DNA from: Cymbomonas tetramitiformis
Lineage: Eukaryota; Chlorophyta; Pyramimonadophyceae; Pyramimonadales; Pyramimonadaceae
DNA length: 64,000 bases
NCBI GenBank assembly: GCA_001247695.2
Contig: LGRX02015171.1
Coordinates: forward strand, 1 to 64,000
Direction of reading: 5' to 3'
The translations under genes and the position numbers were made by a program. How positions within the stretch are numbered: the first letter of the stretch is position 1; every line of letters begins with the position of its first letter. The notes beneath the pieces are model-generated. The model was not told the origin of the DNA. It made no database searches and saw nothing but the letters and a program-made list of their open reading frames with translations. Shown here piece after piece: positions 52,726 through 61,673 of the stretch.

Positions 52726-53356
52726 CTACATTGTACACAGCGCATCTCAGTTTTGAACATCTAAATCGTTGCATAACCAAAAAAAAGGAGGTCAGATTTT
52801 TGAAAAAAAATCTAAAATAATATATAACATCTAGCACAAATCCGTGTTTCTTTAACCCGTATGTGTTTGCATGAGGTTGTGAAATCAAATGACCAATCAG
52901 AACAATACACGTGGCAGTCATCATTTGTATGACACGAATGACACTCACCTTGCCATTTCTCTTCCATCGGCGATGTGTCCCGTCCGAGTCGGACGTGTTC
53001 GCGGTCGCAAGTACAAGATTTGGGGCCACAATTTCTTCGTCCACAGCGTCCATATCATCGATGGCGACGGCGGGGTCGTCGGTCTCGAGCACCTCCTTGG
53101 CGAGCGTCACGTCGCCTTCGCTATGCATGACCTCGTCTTCGCGCGTATCCGCATCCTTAGTGAACAGTTTGGTATTGAGCAAACTTAACTTTCCGTCGGC
53201 ATGATCAGCAAGAAACTTATTCACGTCATAGTACCGCGTGTTTCCAGGTGTTCGTTTTGTAGTTATATATCCTTTGTCACTCCACCCGCGCAAAATCCGG
53301 GCTGAAATGCCGAGTTTCGACGTAGCGATTTTTGTACTCACAAAATTTTTAGACAT
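52718..53356 (-). pseudogene. MerR-type HTH gene, degraded after the HTH
   Basis: The first 80 residues are the family HTH plus linker (STKIATSKLGISARILRGWS), with TATAAATA at 53389-53396. After EGDVTLAKEVLE the sequence diverges (DPAVAIDDMDAVDEEIVAPN) and the last 80 codons look non-coding. It probably represents an HTH-KilA-N gene broken by deletion and frameshift from the KilA-N ORF that follows. Confidence 0.55.
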
Positions 53357-53904
53357 GTTTTGCGTTTATGGGACATCTTTTGCACGTGTATTTATACCGT
53401 CACATAAAAATTTACCATTTTGTTCACATGCACGGGTGCAACTTTTTTCACGCGAAGTTAAGTTTCACACGCGCCGACAAAAAATCGTAGCTTCAAGAAT
53501 CGGGAATTTTCCGGGTGCTATACAAATTTGACCAACCGTGGCGACGTTGCGTGAGACGCGCAAAAAGTAAGGCTTAGGGCGGGAAAACGCAAGCTTGCCA
53601 CTGTTTTTGGCACTGGCAAAAAATCGTACATTTTCTCTCCCTGTGGGGAGAGAAATTTGTCTCGTGCAACCTTCGCCCGTGTTCGACCATGCGTGAATCC
53701 GAATTCGACGAAATGCGCCTTGCGATTGCGACGTCGTGTAGAACGCACAAAAAAAAAGTTTTCGAACCCAAATACGCATGAGCGCCAAATACGCGTGCCA
53801 ATTGCACCAGAGTAAATTTGTTAGTCGCAATCGCCCATTCTACGGCGTCCGCGTTATCGACGGCAAACGCAGGAGCAGTTTGCACGTTGTGGATCTAAGT
53901 ATAA
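53357..53904. repeat. Duplicated intergenic spacer, copy 1
   Basis: Aligns over nearly its whole length with 55420-55965: promoter block, GCGTGAGACGCGCAAAAA, GGGAAAACGCAAGCTTGCCA, the stem-loop, a second GTAGAACGCACAAAAAA block, and a GCAGTTTGCACGTTGTGG end. The duplicated unit therefore includes gene plus spacer. Confidence 0.8.
53632..53655. repeat. Intergenic stem-loop, copy 2
   Basis: 10-bp perfect stem TTTCTCTCCC / GGGAGAGAAA with TGTG loop, preceded by GGCAAAAAATCGTACA. Confidence 0.8.
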
Positions 53905-55419
53905 TTATGACCAGAATTGACTTATTTTGTCTAGTTTAAGTCGCTTGGCGGTAGTTTCTAACGCGTTGCATTTTTTGCTACGTTTGGGTTTTGCAGTGGC
54001 GCATTCCTCGGAGCATTTGAAGATGTTGTTAACTTGACTTGCGTACTCAGTTGCAGTTTGGTATTGTTGTCGTTCAGCTCGCAGCGCGGCCTTCTCTGTA
54101 AGCAGACGTTCGCGCGCAACTCGCACAGTTTCCAACTCCAGCAAATTTTTTTCATGCGCGAGCAGCACCTCGATGGTATCTTCAGATGCAGATTCGGGAG
54201 CTCGCTGCGATGTGAATGGATCACTCTCTCCTTCACACTCGAGAGTGAGCGCTGTCGATCTTGCGGTCGTTGATGAGTTTGGTTCTGCTGGCGCAGCAGT
54301 CTGCATCGGCACATCTTCGAATGTGGTACGCACACCAAGAATTTTGGCCGTTTCTTCAATTTTAGGTTTGAGTCTGTCGTTGTCTTCTTTACTCCCGAAT
54401 AAATGAACGCGTTGATGATGATTTGGGTAATAAATGGCGTAGCAGGTTACCTGACCAAAAGCGTGTTTCCATAAAAATACAGCTTTTACTTCGATAATTT
54501 CTGTCGCAGTCAATACATCAATTTTCCCATTCGGAGTGTCCATCTCGACGGTACCTTTTAAGCTGGCTGCCAAGCTGTCACGTACGCGTGCTTCTTGTTG
54601 ATCGCTGCTTGGTCGGTAATTGCGTAATCCGCCCAGAATCGTATTTGCAACATCCAAATGTGTTTTTTTTAATTTTGTCAAGAATTTCGAAATGTAGGCC
54701 GTATCCATACCACACCAATGCATAGCAAACAAAAACAGTTGGGGATGCACAAACTTCTCGGGATGTCCTCCCCCACTTATGTGGTATCGTTTGATGGAAT
54801 TACCAGATTCCAAGCCGTGCAAATGTTCGAATGCAGAAATCGCTGTTTTTGTCGTCTTGAGTCTATGAAAATTTTCAAATCGTTTGCCAGCATTTCTCAT
54901 CAAATCAAAGACATTGATGTACCCGGATTCTTTATGAAAGTGCACACGCATTTCGGCATCCCAGTGAAATTCGTCGGATAAAGCCAAGCTTACCCCCTTC
55001 GACAAAGGGCGAACCGGGCGCATCTCGGAGTCTTGTGTGCGCTTAAGCTCCGAATCGGTCTGTCGCACCACCCACTCGTCGTCGGCTCCGGGTCGGCCTT
55101 CACGCGTAAGACCCTCCGTGTGCGTACCATGAAGCAGAACGTGGCGCTCAAGCACGTTCTTGGCGAGCGTCACGTCGCCTTCGCTATGCACGACCTCGTC
55201 TTCGCGCGTATCCCCATCCTTAGTGAACAGTTTGGTATTGAGAAAACTTAACTTTCCGTCGGCATGATCAGCAAGAAACCCATCCACGTCATAGTACCGC
55301 GTGTTCCCAGGTGTTCGTTTTGTAGTTATATATCCTTTGTCGCTCCACCCGCGCAAAATCCGGGCTGTAATGCCGAGTTTCGACGTAGCGATTTTTGTAC
55401 TTACAAAATTTTCAGACAT
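53905..55419 (-). CDS. MerR-type HTH + KilA-N + PD-(D/E)XK-like nuclease protein
   Basis: 504 residues, the most complete member. Order: MerR-type HTH (1-55), shared linker with GADDEWVVRQTDSELKR (75-130), KilA-N (about 150-250; SGYINVFDLMRNAGKRFENF, then HPEKFVHPQLFLFAMHWCGM), and a restriction-endonuclease-like domain (275-345). The latter has the pattern GKIDVLTATEIIEVKAVFLW: Asp301, then Glu310-x-Lys312, then WKHAFGQVTCYAIYY, typical of PD-(D/E)XK nucleases found attached to viral KilA-N proteins. The tail is coiled-coil with a basic NLS-like patch (KPKRSKK) and ends like the next paralogue (LETTAKRLKL). TATAAATA at 55452-55459. A DNA-binding nuclease acting on viral or host DNA is inferred. 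Confidence 0.75.
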   Translation of the reverse strand: MSENFVSTKIATSKLGITARILRGWSDKGYITTKRTPGNTRYYDVDGFLADHADGKLSFLNTKLFTKDGDTREDEVVHSEGDVTLAKNVLERHVLLHGTHTEGLTREGRPGADDEWVVRQTDSELKRTQDSEMRPVRPLSKGVSLALSDEFHWDAEMRVHFHKESGYINVFDLMRNAGKRFENFHRLKTTKTAISAFEHLHGLESGNSIKRYHISGGGHPEKFVHPQLFLFAMHWCGMDTAYISKFLTKLKKTHLDVANTILGGLRNYRPSSDQQEARVRDSLAASLKGTVEMDTPNGKIDVLTATEIIEVKAVFLWKHAFGQVTCYAIYYPNHHQRVHLFGSKEDNDRLKPKIEETAKILGVRTTFEDVPMQTAAPAEPNSSTTARSTALTLECEGESDPFTSQRAPESASEDTIEVLLAHEKNLLELETVRVARERLLTEKAALRAERQQYQTATEYASQVNNIFKCSEECATAKPKRSKKCNALETTAKRLKLDKISQFWS

Positions 55420-55965
55420 GTTTTGCGTTTATGGGACATCTTTTGCACGTGTATTTATACCGTCACACAAAAATTTACCATTTTGTTCAGATGCACGGGT
55501 GCAACTTTTTTCACGCGAAGTTAAATTTCTCACGCCGTTGATAAATCGTAGCTTCAGGCATCGGGAATTTTTCGGGTGCTATACAAATTTGACCAACCGT
55601 GGCGACGTTGCGTGAGACGCGCAAAAAATAAGGCTTAGGGCGGGAAAACGCAAGCTTGCCACTGTTTTTGGCACTGGCAAAAAATCGTACATTTTCTCTC
55701 CCTGCGGGGAGAGAAATTTGTCTCGTGCAACCTTCGCCCGTGTTCGACCATGCATGAATCCGAATTCGACGAAACGCGCCTTGCGATCGCGACGTCGTGT
55801 AGAACGCACAAAAAATAAGTTTTCGAACCCAAATACGCATGCGCGCCCAATACGCGTGATAATTGCACCAGAGTAAATTCGTTGGCCGCGACCACCTAGT
55901 CTACGGCGTCCGCGTGATCGACGGCGAACGCGGGAGCAGTTTGCACGTTGTGGGTCTAGGTTTGA
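55420..55965. repeat. Duplicated intergenic spacer, copy 2
   Basis: Near-identical to 53357-53904; contains stem-loop copy 3 and the promoter of the HTH-KilA-N-nuclease gene. Confidence 0.8.
55693..55716. repeat. Intergenic stem-loop, copy 3
   Basis: Same 10-bp stem as copy 2; the loop is TGCG instead of TGTG, the stem unchanged. Confidence 0.8.
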
Positions 55966-56760
55966 TTATGACCAAAATTGATTTAATTTTTTCAGTTTAA
56001 GTCGCTTGGCGGTGGTATCTAAGGTGGTGCGTTTTCTGCTGCGTTTAGATTTTGCAGTGGCGCATCCCTCGGAGGATTTGAAGGTGTCGTTATCTTGACT
56101 CGCAGATTCAGTTGTATTTTGATATCGGCGTCGTTCAGCTCGCAGCTCATCTTGCTTTATGCCCGGTATTTTCACACGATCCTTGGTTAAGGATATTCTG
56201 GAAGTGATATCAAGCTCCTGCATCTTTTGTTTGTATTCCTGCAACTGAAGTTGATGTTCCTGCATATTTTGTTCGCGTTCCTCTCTGGAAGTGATATCAA
56301 GCTCCTGCATCTTTTGTTTGTATTCCTGCAACTGAAGTTGATGTTCCTGCATATCTCGTTCGCGTTCCTCTCTTGATAGCTGCAACTGATACTCTGTTTT
56401 TTTTATCCTTTTGTCCAGTTCCTCGTTTGATCGCTGCCAATAAAGCTGTTCTTCCTGCATCTTCTTTCTGCGTTCCTCGTACTCTTTTTGCATCTGAAAC
56501 TCGCGTTCTCGGTCTAGTCGCCGCTGCTCGCGTTCCAACATTTCGGAGTCACGTTTGCGCTTCAGGTCGGCGTCCGACTGTCGCAGCACCCACTCGTCGT
56601 CGGCTCCGATTCGGCGTCTACGTGCCAATTCCACCGTGTGCGTACCCTTCTTCTTGTCGTTGTCCTCGATGATATCTTTTACGAGCGTCACGTCGCCGGT
56701 GATATACCGATAATATAAAATTGCCATTTCGGCTTGCTTGGCGGGAGATGTCGTTTCCAT
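55966..56760 (-). CDS. KilA-N family fragment with coiled coil
   Basis: 264 residues. Starts METTSPAKQAEMAILYYRYI, which corresponds only to the last helix of the KilA-N domain, followed by the family linker (RIGADDEWVLRQSDADLKRK), a long coiled coil with a 34-residue internal duplication (DMQEHQLQLQEYKQKMQELD), and the C-terminal end shared with the nuclease paralogue (LDTTAKRLKLKKLNQFWS). A TATATA lies upstream at about 56797. Either a truncated gene or a minimal coiled-coil derivative expressed on its own. Confidence 0.6.
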   Translation of the reverse strand: METTSPAKQAEMAILYYRYITGDVTLVKDIIEDNDKKKGTHTVELARRRRIGADDEWVLRQSDADLKRKRDSEMLEREQRRLDREREFQMQKEYEERRKKMQEEQLYWQRSNEELDKRIKKTEYQLQLSREERERDMQEHQLQLQEYKQKMQELDITSREEREQNMQEHQLQLQEYKQKMQELDITSRISLTKDRVKIPGIKQDELRAERRRYQNTTESASQDNDTFKSSEGCATAKSKRSRKRTTLDTTAKRLKLKKLNQFWS

Positions 56761-57079
56761 GTCCGTTGGTCACTTTTTTTAACGGCAACGCGCGTGCGTG
56801 TATATATCGCACTCTTTTGTTAAAGGTCTACTTTTTTTCTGGGTCGAAATCACCCTTCGTAATTGCACGCGGGTGTCTATATTCAATGTAAAAAAGCAAA
56901 GTTCAATTTTTTTGGGAGGCAGTCGTTCGGACTACCTTTCGTGATCGCACGCGGGTGTACATGATCAGCGCACTTTTTCCTATGAATTTTTTGCTCGAGT
57001 CAAAGGTGCTCACGCTCACGCGGTCATTCGCGCATCGAGCCTTCACCGCATGTGAATTTGTGGGAAACGCGTGCGAAAT

Positions 57080-58200
57080 GAGCATTCGCGCCAGAATACG
57101 CAGCGTCGATACCATTTCCTACGTCGAGCATGGAAAAATGGACGCGTTCAAAACGGAGTCGACACCGCGTATTCTGACGCGAACGCCTGTTCGATACGTG
57201 CTCCGAGCAAAGTTGCGATCGCGTGTTACGCCTGGTCAAAGTCGGGCGAGTGCATGATCGTAAAATCGCACTTATAATTTTTTGGGGCTCGAATTTGATC
57301 GTACTCAAAAACGGCTCCGCGCTTCTTTTCGTTCGCGCGGATGTATTGATATGTATTTATTACAAGTGTAGTAAATTATAATGCCGCGTTACACTTTAAT
57401 CGGTCGCCTGTCTCGGATGCAGCGAACGAGCCCGGTTTCACTTCAAATGTCTTCAGCGGCGATCGCGAATACCTAATGTTTGCAACGCCGCGTCTTCACA
57501 GGCGAACGCTTGTTTTGAACGCCTCTAGCGAGATTTGATGATCGCGCGCCACCAGTTTCCAAAGTCGAACGACGGAGTGCGACGCGTCGAACACTTCGCA
57601 TCGTCCGGGATGAAAAAATGGGCGCGTTCGGAACGGAGCCGACTCCGCGTATTTCAACGGGAACGCTTGTTCAATACGTGCTCCGAGCAAATTCGCGATC
57701 GCGCGTTACCTTTGGTCAAAGTCGGGCAAGTGCATGATCGTGAAATCACGCGTACAATTTTCGGGAGCTTAAATTTGATCGTACCCGAAACCGGCTCTGC
57801 GCGTCGTTTTGTTTGCGCGGATGCATTGATTTGTATTTATTAACATGACAGTAGATCATAATGTCGCGTTGCACTTAAGTCGGTCGCCTGTCGTGGATGC
57901 GGCTAACGAGTCCGGTTTCACTTCAGATGTGAGTGAAGGTGTCTTCAGCGGCGATCGCGTATGCCTAATGTTATTCGAGCTGCGTTGGTCACAGGCAAAC
58001 GCTTGTTTTACACGCGTTTCTTAAGATTTGATGATCGCGCACGACCAATTTCCAAAGTCGAATGACGGAATGCGACGCGTCGAGCACTTTGAATCGCCGG
58101 GAATGAAAAAAACGGACGCGTTTAAAACGGAGCCGACGCTGCGTATTTTACCGCGAATGCTTGTTCAATACGTGCTCCGAACAATACCATTCCCGAAGTT
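57080..58200. repeat. Three tandem units of about 480-490 bp, non-coding
   Basis: The anchor ATACGTGCTCCGA occurs at 57195, 57675 and 58169; surrounding sequence (GATGATCGCGC, AAAACGGAGCCGAC, GGTCGCCTGTC) aligns between units. ORFs are inconsistent among units. The third unit is cut and joined to the stem-loop block at about 58190. Confidence 0.75.
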
Positions 58201-58217
58201 GGCAAAAAATCGTACAT

Positions 58218-58241
58218 TTTCTCTCCCTGTGGGGAGAGAAA
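58218..58241. repeat. Intergenic stem-loop, copy 4
   Basis: Identical stem and TGTG loop to copy 2, preceded by GGCAAAAAATCGTACA. Confidence 0.8.
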
Positions 58242-58299
58242 TTTGTCACCGGTAAAACAGCGTCAGTCGCCGGTCATGCACGACTTCTAACCCTACAAA

Positions 58300-58960
58300 A
58301 CGTGACGTGCGATCACAAAGTTGCATACAACGCGCAAAAAGTTAGCTCTTAAATCCAAATACGCAACGTCGATGAACTTATCATCGTTGCACGGTCGGGC
58401 ACATTTGCTTCTACGAATGATTCTGATCCGTCAATTTCTCCCGCGAACGATTTAGTGGGAACACCGCCGGGACATGGAGACCCAATTGTTTTACTCAGGG
58501 CCGCGCCAACTTGGTGCACTCGGTGCACCTCTAGTGGCTAGTGTTTTCCAATGGCCTTCCTGCAGTGACTAGCTGTGCGGTGCAGTTGGAGCCCCAAGAG
58601 GGCTTAGTTACTTTAGGGATTTATGTGGGATTTATGTAGCAGAAATAAGTTTACACGAACCCGCATTCGTTCTGGGCAGATGCTCTTCCCCATGAAACCA
58701 AAATCCATCGAGCGGAAAACGCAGCCTTTACAACCATCAGGAAGAATACTCCACAAACCGTGAACGTATATATTCATACAGGATGCAATTTTCACGTACC
58801 GGCCGATTCGACCGCTCGTCCCGTACGCATTTATACGAACGCCCAAACTTTAAACAGCCGTCCCTCGTTACGGTAAACATACGCAGAGTCGGCACTGCCC
58901 ATCTCGGGGCTCTACAAACGCGAAACACTCACTCGCATCACCAAAGGCGACGCCCGTGCG
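58300..58960. other. Gene-less stretch
   Basis: No supported gene. An ORF from 58783 is the upstream extension of the DUF3846-like gene and lacks its composition. Confidence 0.4.
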
Positions 58961-58968
58961 GTCGCGTC

Positions 58969-59310
58969 ATGACCGAAGAGCGCAGCGAAACGCCTTGGAA
59001 GCTGTACGACGCGCCGCCTCCTAAGAAGGGCGTGCTGCAGCTCGTCGGAGGGTCGTCGCATCTTGTGGACGGCCCTTTCGATCTGCAACGATTGCGCGCC
59101 TTACTGGGCGACTGTGACATGGTGCAGATGGTGCCCGTCATCGACGACGACGAATGGGCGGAGAGCGAGCTGGTTTTGTGGGTGGACGAAGACGGGCGCA
59201 ACAAAAACTTGCCCTCAAACGCCGAAGCCACCGATGTGTACGGCGAGCACGTGTGCGGCGGCTCCATCGTCGGGCCTCTGCTTGTGATCAACCTGGGAGA
59301 CTGCATTTGA
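58969..59310 (+). CDS. DUF3846-like viral protein, 113 aa
   Basis: Start placed at MTEERSETPW (58969), where acidic, protein-like composition begins; a further-upstream in-frame ATG at 58783 reads low-quality sequence. Pattern: residues LQLVGG, then MVQMVPVIDDDE, LVLWVDEDGRNKNLPSNAEA and IVGPLLVINLGD, which matches the layout of DUF3846 (a strand, a V(D/N)E(E/D)G(R/K)..LP.N..A loop, then GP.LV). Small, acidic, common in NCLDVs and phages; role unknown. It is convergent with the next minus-strand ORF, 28 bp apart. Confidence 0.6.
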   Translation: MTEERSETPWKLYDAPPPKKGVLQLVGGSSHLVDGPFDLQRLRALLGDCDMVQMVPVIDDDEWAESELVLWVDEDGRNKNLPSNAEATDVYGEHVCGGSIVGPLLVINLGDCI

Positions 59311-59338
59311 CCGCGTTTAAATTATTAATAAAACATGT

Positions 59339-59566
59339 TCACGCGGTTACGGTTTTATACTGCCGCACTTGCAAAACGAGCATCACCACCCCAAACACCA
59401 CAATCACCAGCGCGTGGTAGTGCAACGACGACCGTTTCGTGCGCGCGTTTACCCCTGGTCGAAGCGTGCCATCCCTTTTCGGCCCAAACGAACAAATCTT
59501 CGTTCCGCGGACGTGGGTGTCTGCGACAAAAGGCGCGCCCCGTGCCACGTTTTGCGCGTTTGGCAT
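59339..59566 (-). CDS. Small single-pass membrane protein, 75 aa
   Basis: 75 residues with basic N-terminal part and a C-terminal transmembrane helix (YHALVIVVFGVVMLVLQV). A stop codon lies shortly upstream of the ATG. Competing GC-rich ORFs overlap in other frames; I prefer this one because of the clean TM helix and convergent spacing with the previous gene. Confidence 0.35.
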   Translation of the reverse strand: MPNAQNVARGAPFVADTHVRGTKICSFGPKRDGTLRPGVNARTKRSSLHYHALVIVVFGVVMLVLQVRQYKTVTA

Positions 59567-59809
59567 CCAAAATCGTTATGCGCGCACGGAGGCCATCCGC
59601 AACAGCTCGTTCGAAGGAAAAACTTGCGTGCGTTCGGTGACGCGTTAGCGGCGAACGTTGCGCAAAGGTCGCACCCACGGGTGCGACCTTCGCGATTGCG
59701 CATTTCACCCTAACCGTGCGTGATTCGCTGTTTGTTTTTTTCGCGATTTTCGTGCACGCGTTTCATATTCGGCTTCGACGTTAAGTTGCGGATCGATGCG
59801 GATTAATAA

Positions 59810-59817
59810 TATAAATA
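59810..59817 (+). promoter_or_regulatory. TATAAATA box
   Basis: 31 bp before the ATG of the RING protein, followed by CC as at 48472. Confidence 0.5.
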
Positions 59818-59848
59818 CCAACGCAGTTCACAGTACGCAGTATCAGAA

Positions 59849-61051
59849 ATGTCGGTTCAAGTATCGCAATGCGCAACGACCAAGATAAATGTAGGAATAT
59901 ATCCATATAAAACGTGTATGCCCTTTGTAAAGGGAAAACTTATTGAGGAATGTGCGATATGTTATACCAGCGCACCGCTTGAATTGCACGGTACTACTAC
60001 AGACGTTACGAGTGACGACTCCACGCAACATTTCGAGGACGCCGCCGCAAACGAACCGACGGATGATGCTACGCGTGAGTCTGGCACAGACTCGGTATAT
60101 AAGTGTGCAGCATGTGGCAATACTTATCATTACCGCTGTGTAGACGATTGGATTAATAGTGCTCATTTAGCACGACAACAGTTGCCAGCAACATGTCCAA
60201 TATGTAGAGCAAGGCTCCCTGAGGGGCGTTGTAGGTACGTTGGTTTGAAAATGAGTTTTGACAAAGATTATGAGGGATGTACGCGTAATAACTTCCGCGC
60301 CATAAAAATGGATTACATAACTAGCGACCAAGCATCCGTGCTGACGCACGAGGTTTTCATCGTCTTTGTAGACCCGCACGGATTAATTGTAGAGGAATGG
60401 TACAAAGAGGGCGCGGAAATGAGAATATGTAGGTATCAAAACGAAGATTTCACAAAGTTTACGGTAAGCAAAATAGACAATGAGGTTGGGTTTTTTGATG
60501 GCCCTCGCGTGCGTAGACAAGAAAAGAAAGATATCGGCGATACTTTTACCGTCGTCACCACCGGCGACCGCAATCGACACCCGTCCCAACTGTACGATAA
60601 TGTATACGTCAAGCTAAATGTCCTCAATTTTAATCGCTTCAAATTTCAGTTGTTCGATTTGTATCCATTAACGATATATCACGTAGATTTGGTTCAAGGT
60701 AAAACCATCACAAAATACGACTACGATTACGTAGGGAAAGAAGCGTGTTTTGCGCTGCATTTGAACGTGAACCCATTAAACGGCGCGTTGACGAAAATTG
60801 AGTCCACCGACGACCCAACGCCAAAGTTTGTCTTAACTGTCACGCATGATGAGCTTTTGGCTGTAACAGCCGCGGACTACAATTGCCGTATGTTTTGTGG
60901 CCCATGGAATGCAACTGGAACGACAGAATCTGATATCACGCTCGGAAAAGGAATACCATGCGACGAGGAATTCGAAGCCAGAATAAGTGTGGGGTTTCCT
61001 AGCAACGAGAAACACTTTTACATCTTAGATTATTATTATTTTAGTCGATAG
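59849..61051 (+). CDS. RING-finger protein (putative E3 ubiquitin ligase)
   Basis: 400 residues. The RING is split: the first pair is EECAICYTS (Cys35, Cys38), then an acidic insert of about 45 residues (TTTDVTSDDSTQHFEDAA), then YKCAACGNTYHYRCVDDWIN (Cys86, Cys89, His94, Cys97) and CPICRARLP (Cys116, Cys119). The CPIC pair and His are those of RING-H2/C3HC4 fingers. The C-terminal 270 residues are beta-rich without recognised domain. Viral RING proteins usually redirect host ubiquitination; target unknown. Intronless, with a TATAAATA box, consistent with a giant-virus gene. Confidence 0.7.
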   Translation: MSVQVSQCATTKINVGIYPYKTCMPFVKGKLIEECAICYTSAPLELHGTTTDVTSDDSTQHFEDAAANEPTDDATRESGTDSVYKCAACGNTYHYRCVDDWINSAHLARQQLPATCPICRARLPEGRCRYVGLKMSFDKDYEGCTRNNFRAIKMDYITSDQASVLTHEVFIVFVDPHGLIVEEWYKEGAEMRICRYQNEDFTKFTVSKIDNEVGFFDGPRVRRQEKKDIGDTFTVVTTGDRNRHPSQLYDNVYVKLNVLNFNRFKFQLFDLYPLTIYHVDLVQGKTITKYDYDYVGKEACFALHLNVNPLNGALTKIESTDDPTPKFVLTVTHDELLAVTAADYNCRMFCGPWNATGTTESDITLGKGIPCDEEFEARISVGFPSNEKHFYILDYYYFSR

Positions 61052-61244
61052 GGACGCCGTGACGCGACAGTATGCTAGTCGTAGTATAATTTGAAACATG
61101 ATTGCAAATATCGTAATTAACAGCACCTCCTTAGTTGGATTCCGCCCGTGTCTTTGAAGATACACAAAAGGCGTTGCACGGGTTGTAATATTATGGGATA
61201 CGTTTTATTAAAGCTCACTTACGGCGCGTGTCCGTTTTTACGAG

Positions 61245-61385
61245 CTACGTTACGACCGTGTGTGAAACGCACAAGATATGAGCGTACGGACCAAAATACG
61301 CAGCCTTCACACCCTTCTCGACGTCGGCAAAAAATATGTCCCGTGCAACCTTTGTCCGTGCTCGGCCTAAACCAAACCGCCGCGA
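61245..61385. repeat. Intergenic repeat relic lacking the stem-loop
   Basis: Aligns with the spacer family (GTGTGAAACGCACAAGATAT, then AATACGCAGCCTTCACACC, then GGCAAAAAAT and GTGCAACCTTTGTCCGTGCTC) but the stem-loop between GGCAAAAAAT and the GTGCAACC part is absent. Confidence 0.6.
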
Positions 61386-61673
61386 TGGCGTAGTGAGTGG
61401 CGGATCGTGATCTGACACAAGCAAAGCTGATTTAAAATTCTAGCGCAAATGCAAGCACCTGCAGCGGGTTTTTTCGGAATTCCGCATACGCACACGGCAA
61501 ATATCTTTTCCAGGAGCTTTCATTGGGATCGCAAACTCAGCAAAAAAGCACGGCCGGCATTTACACCACGATCGTGCAGGTGTCCGCGTATCTTTCTTTT
61601 ACGCGCTGCTTGATTGCATCTGGTTTCTAAACGAATACGAGCTGACCTTTCTGTACGTTTGCGCAAACATAAT

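Noticed and set aside
51418..52764. Plus-strand ORFs of 168-243 codons opposite the KilA-N gene
   Set aside because: Antisense to the coiled coil and Asn-rich spacer; Leu/Val-rich mirror readings.
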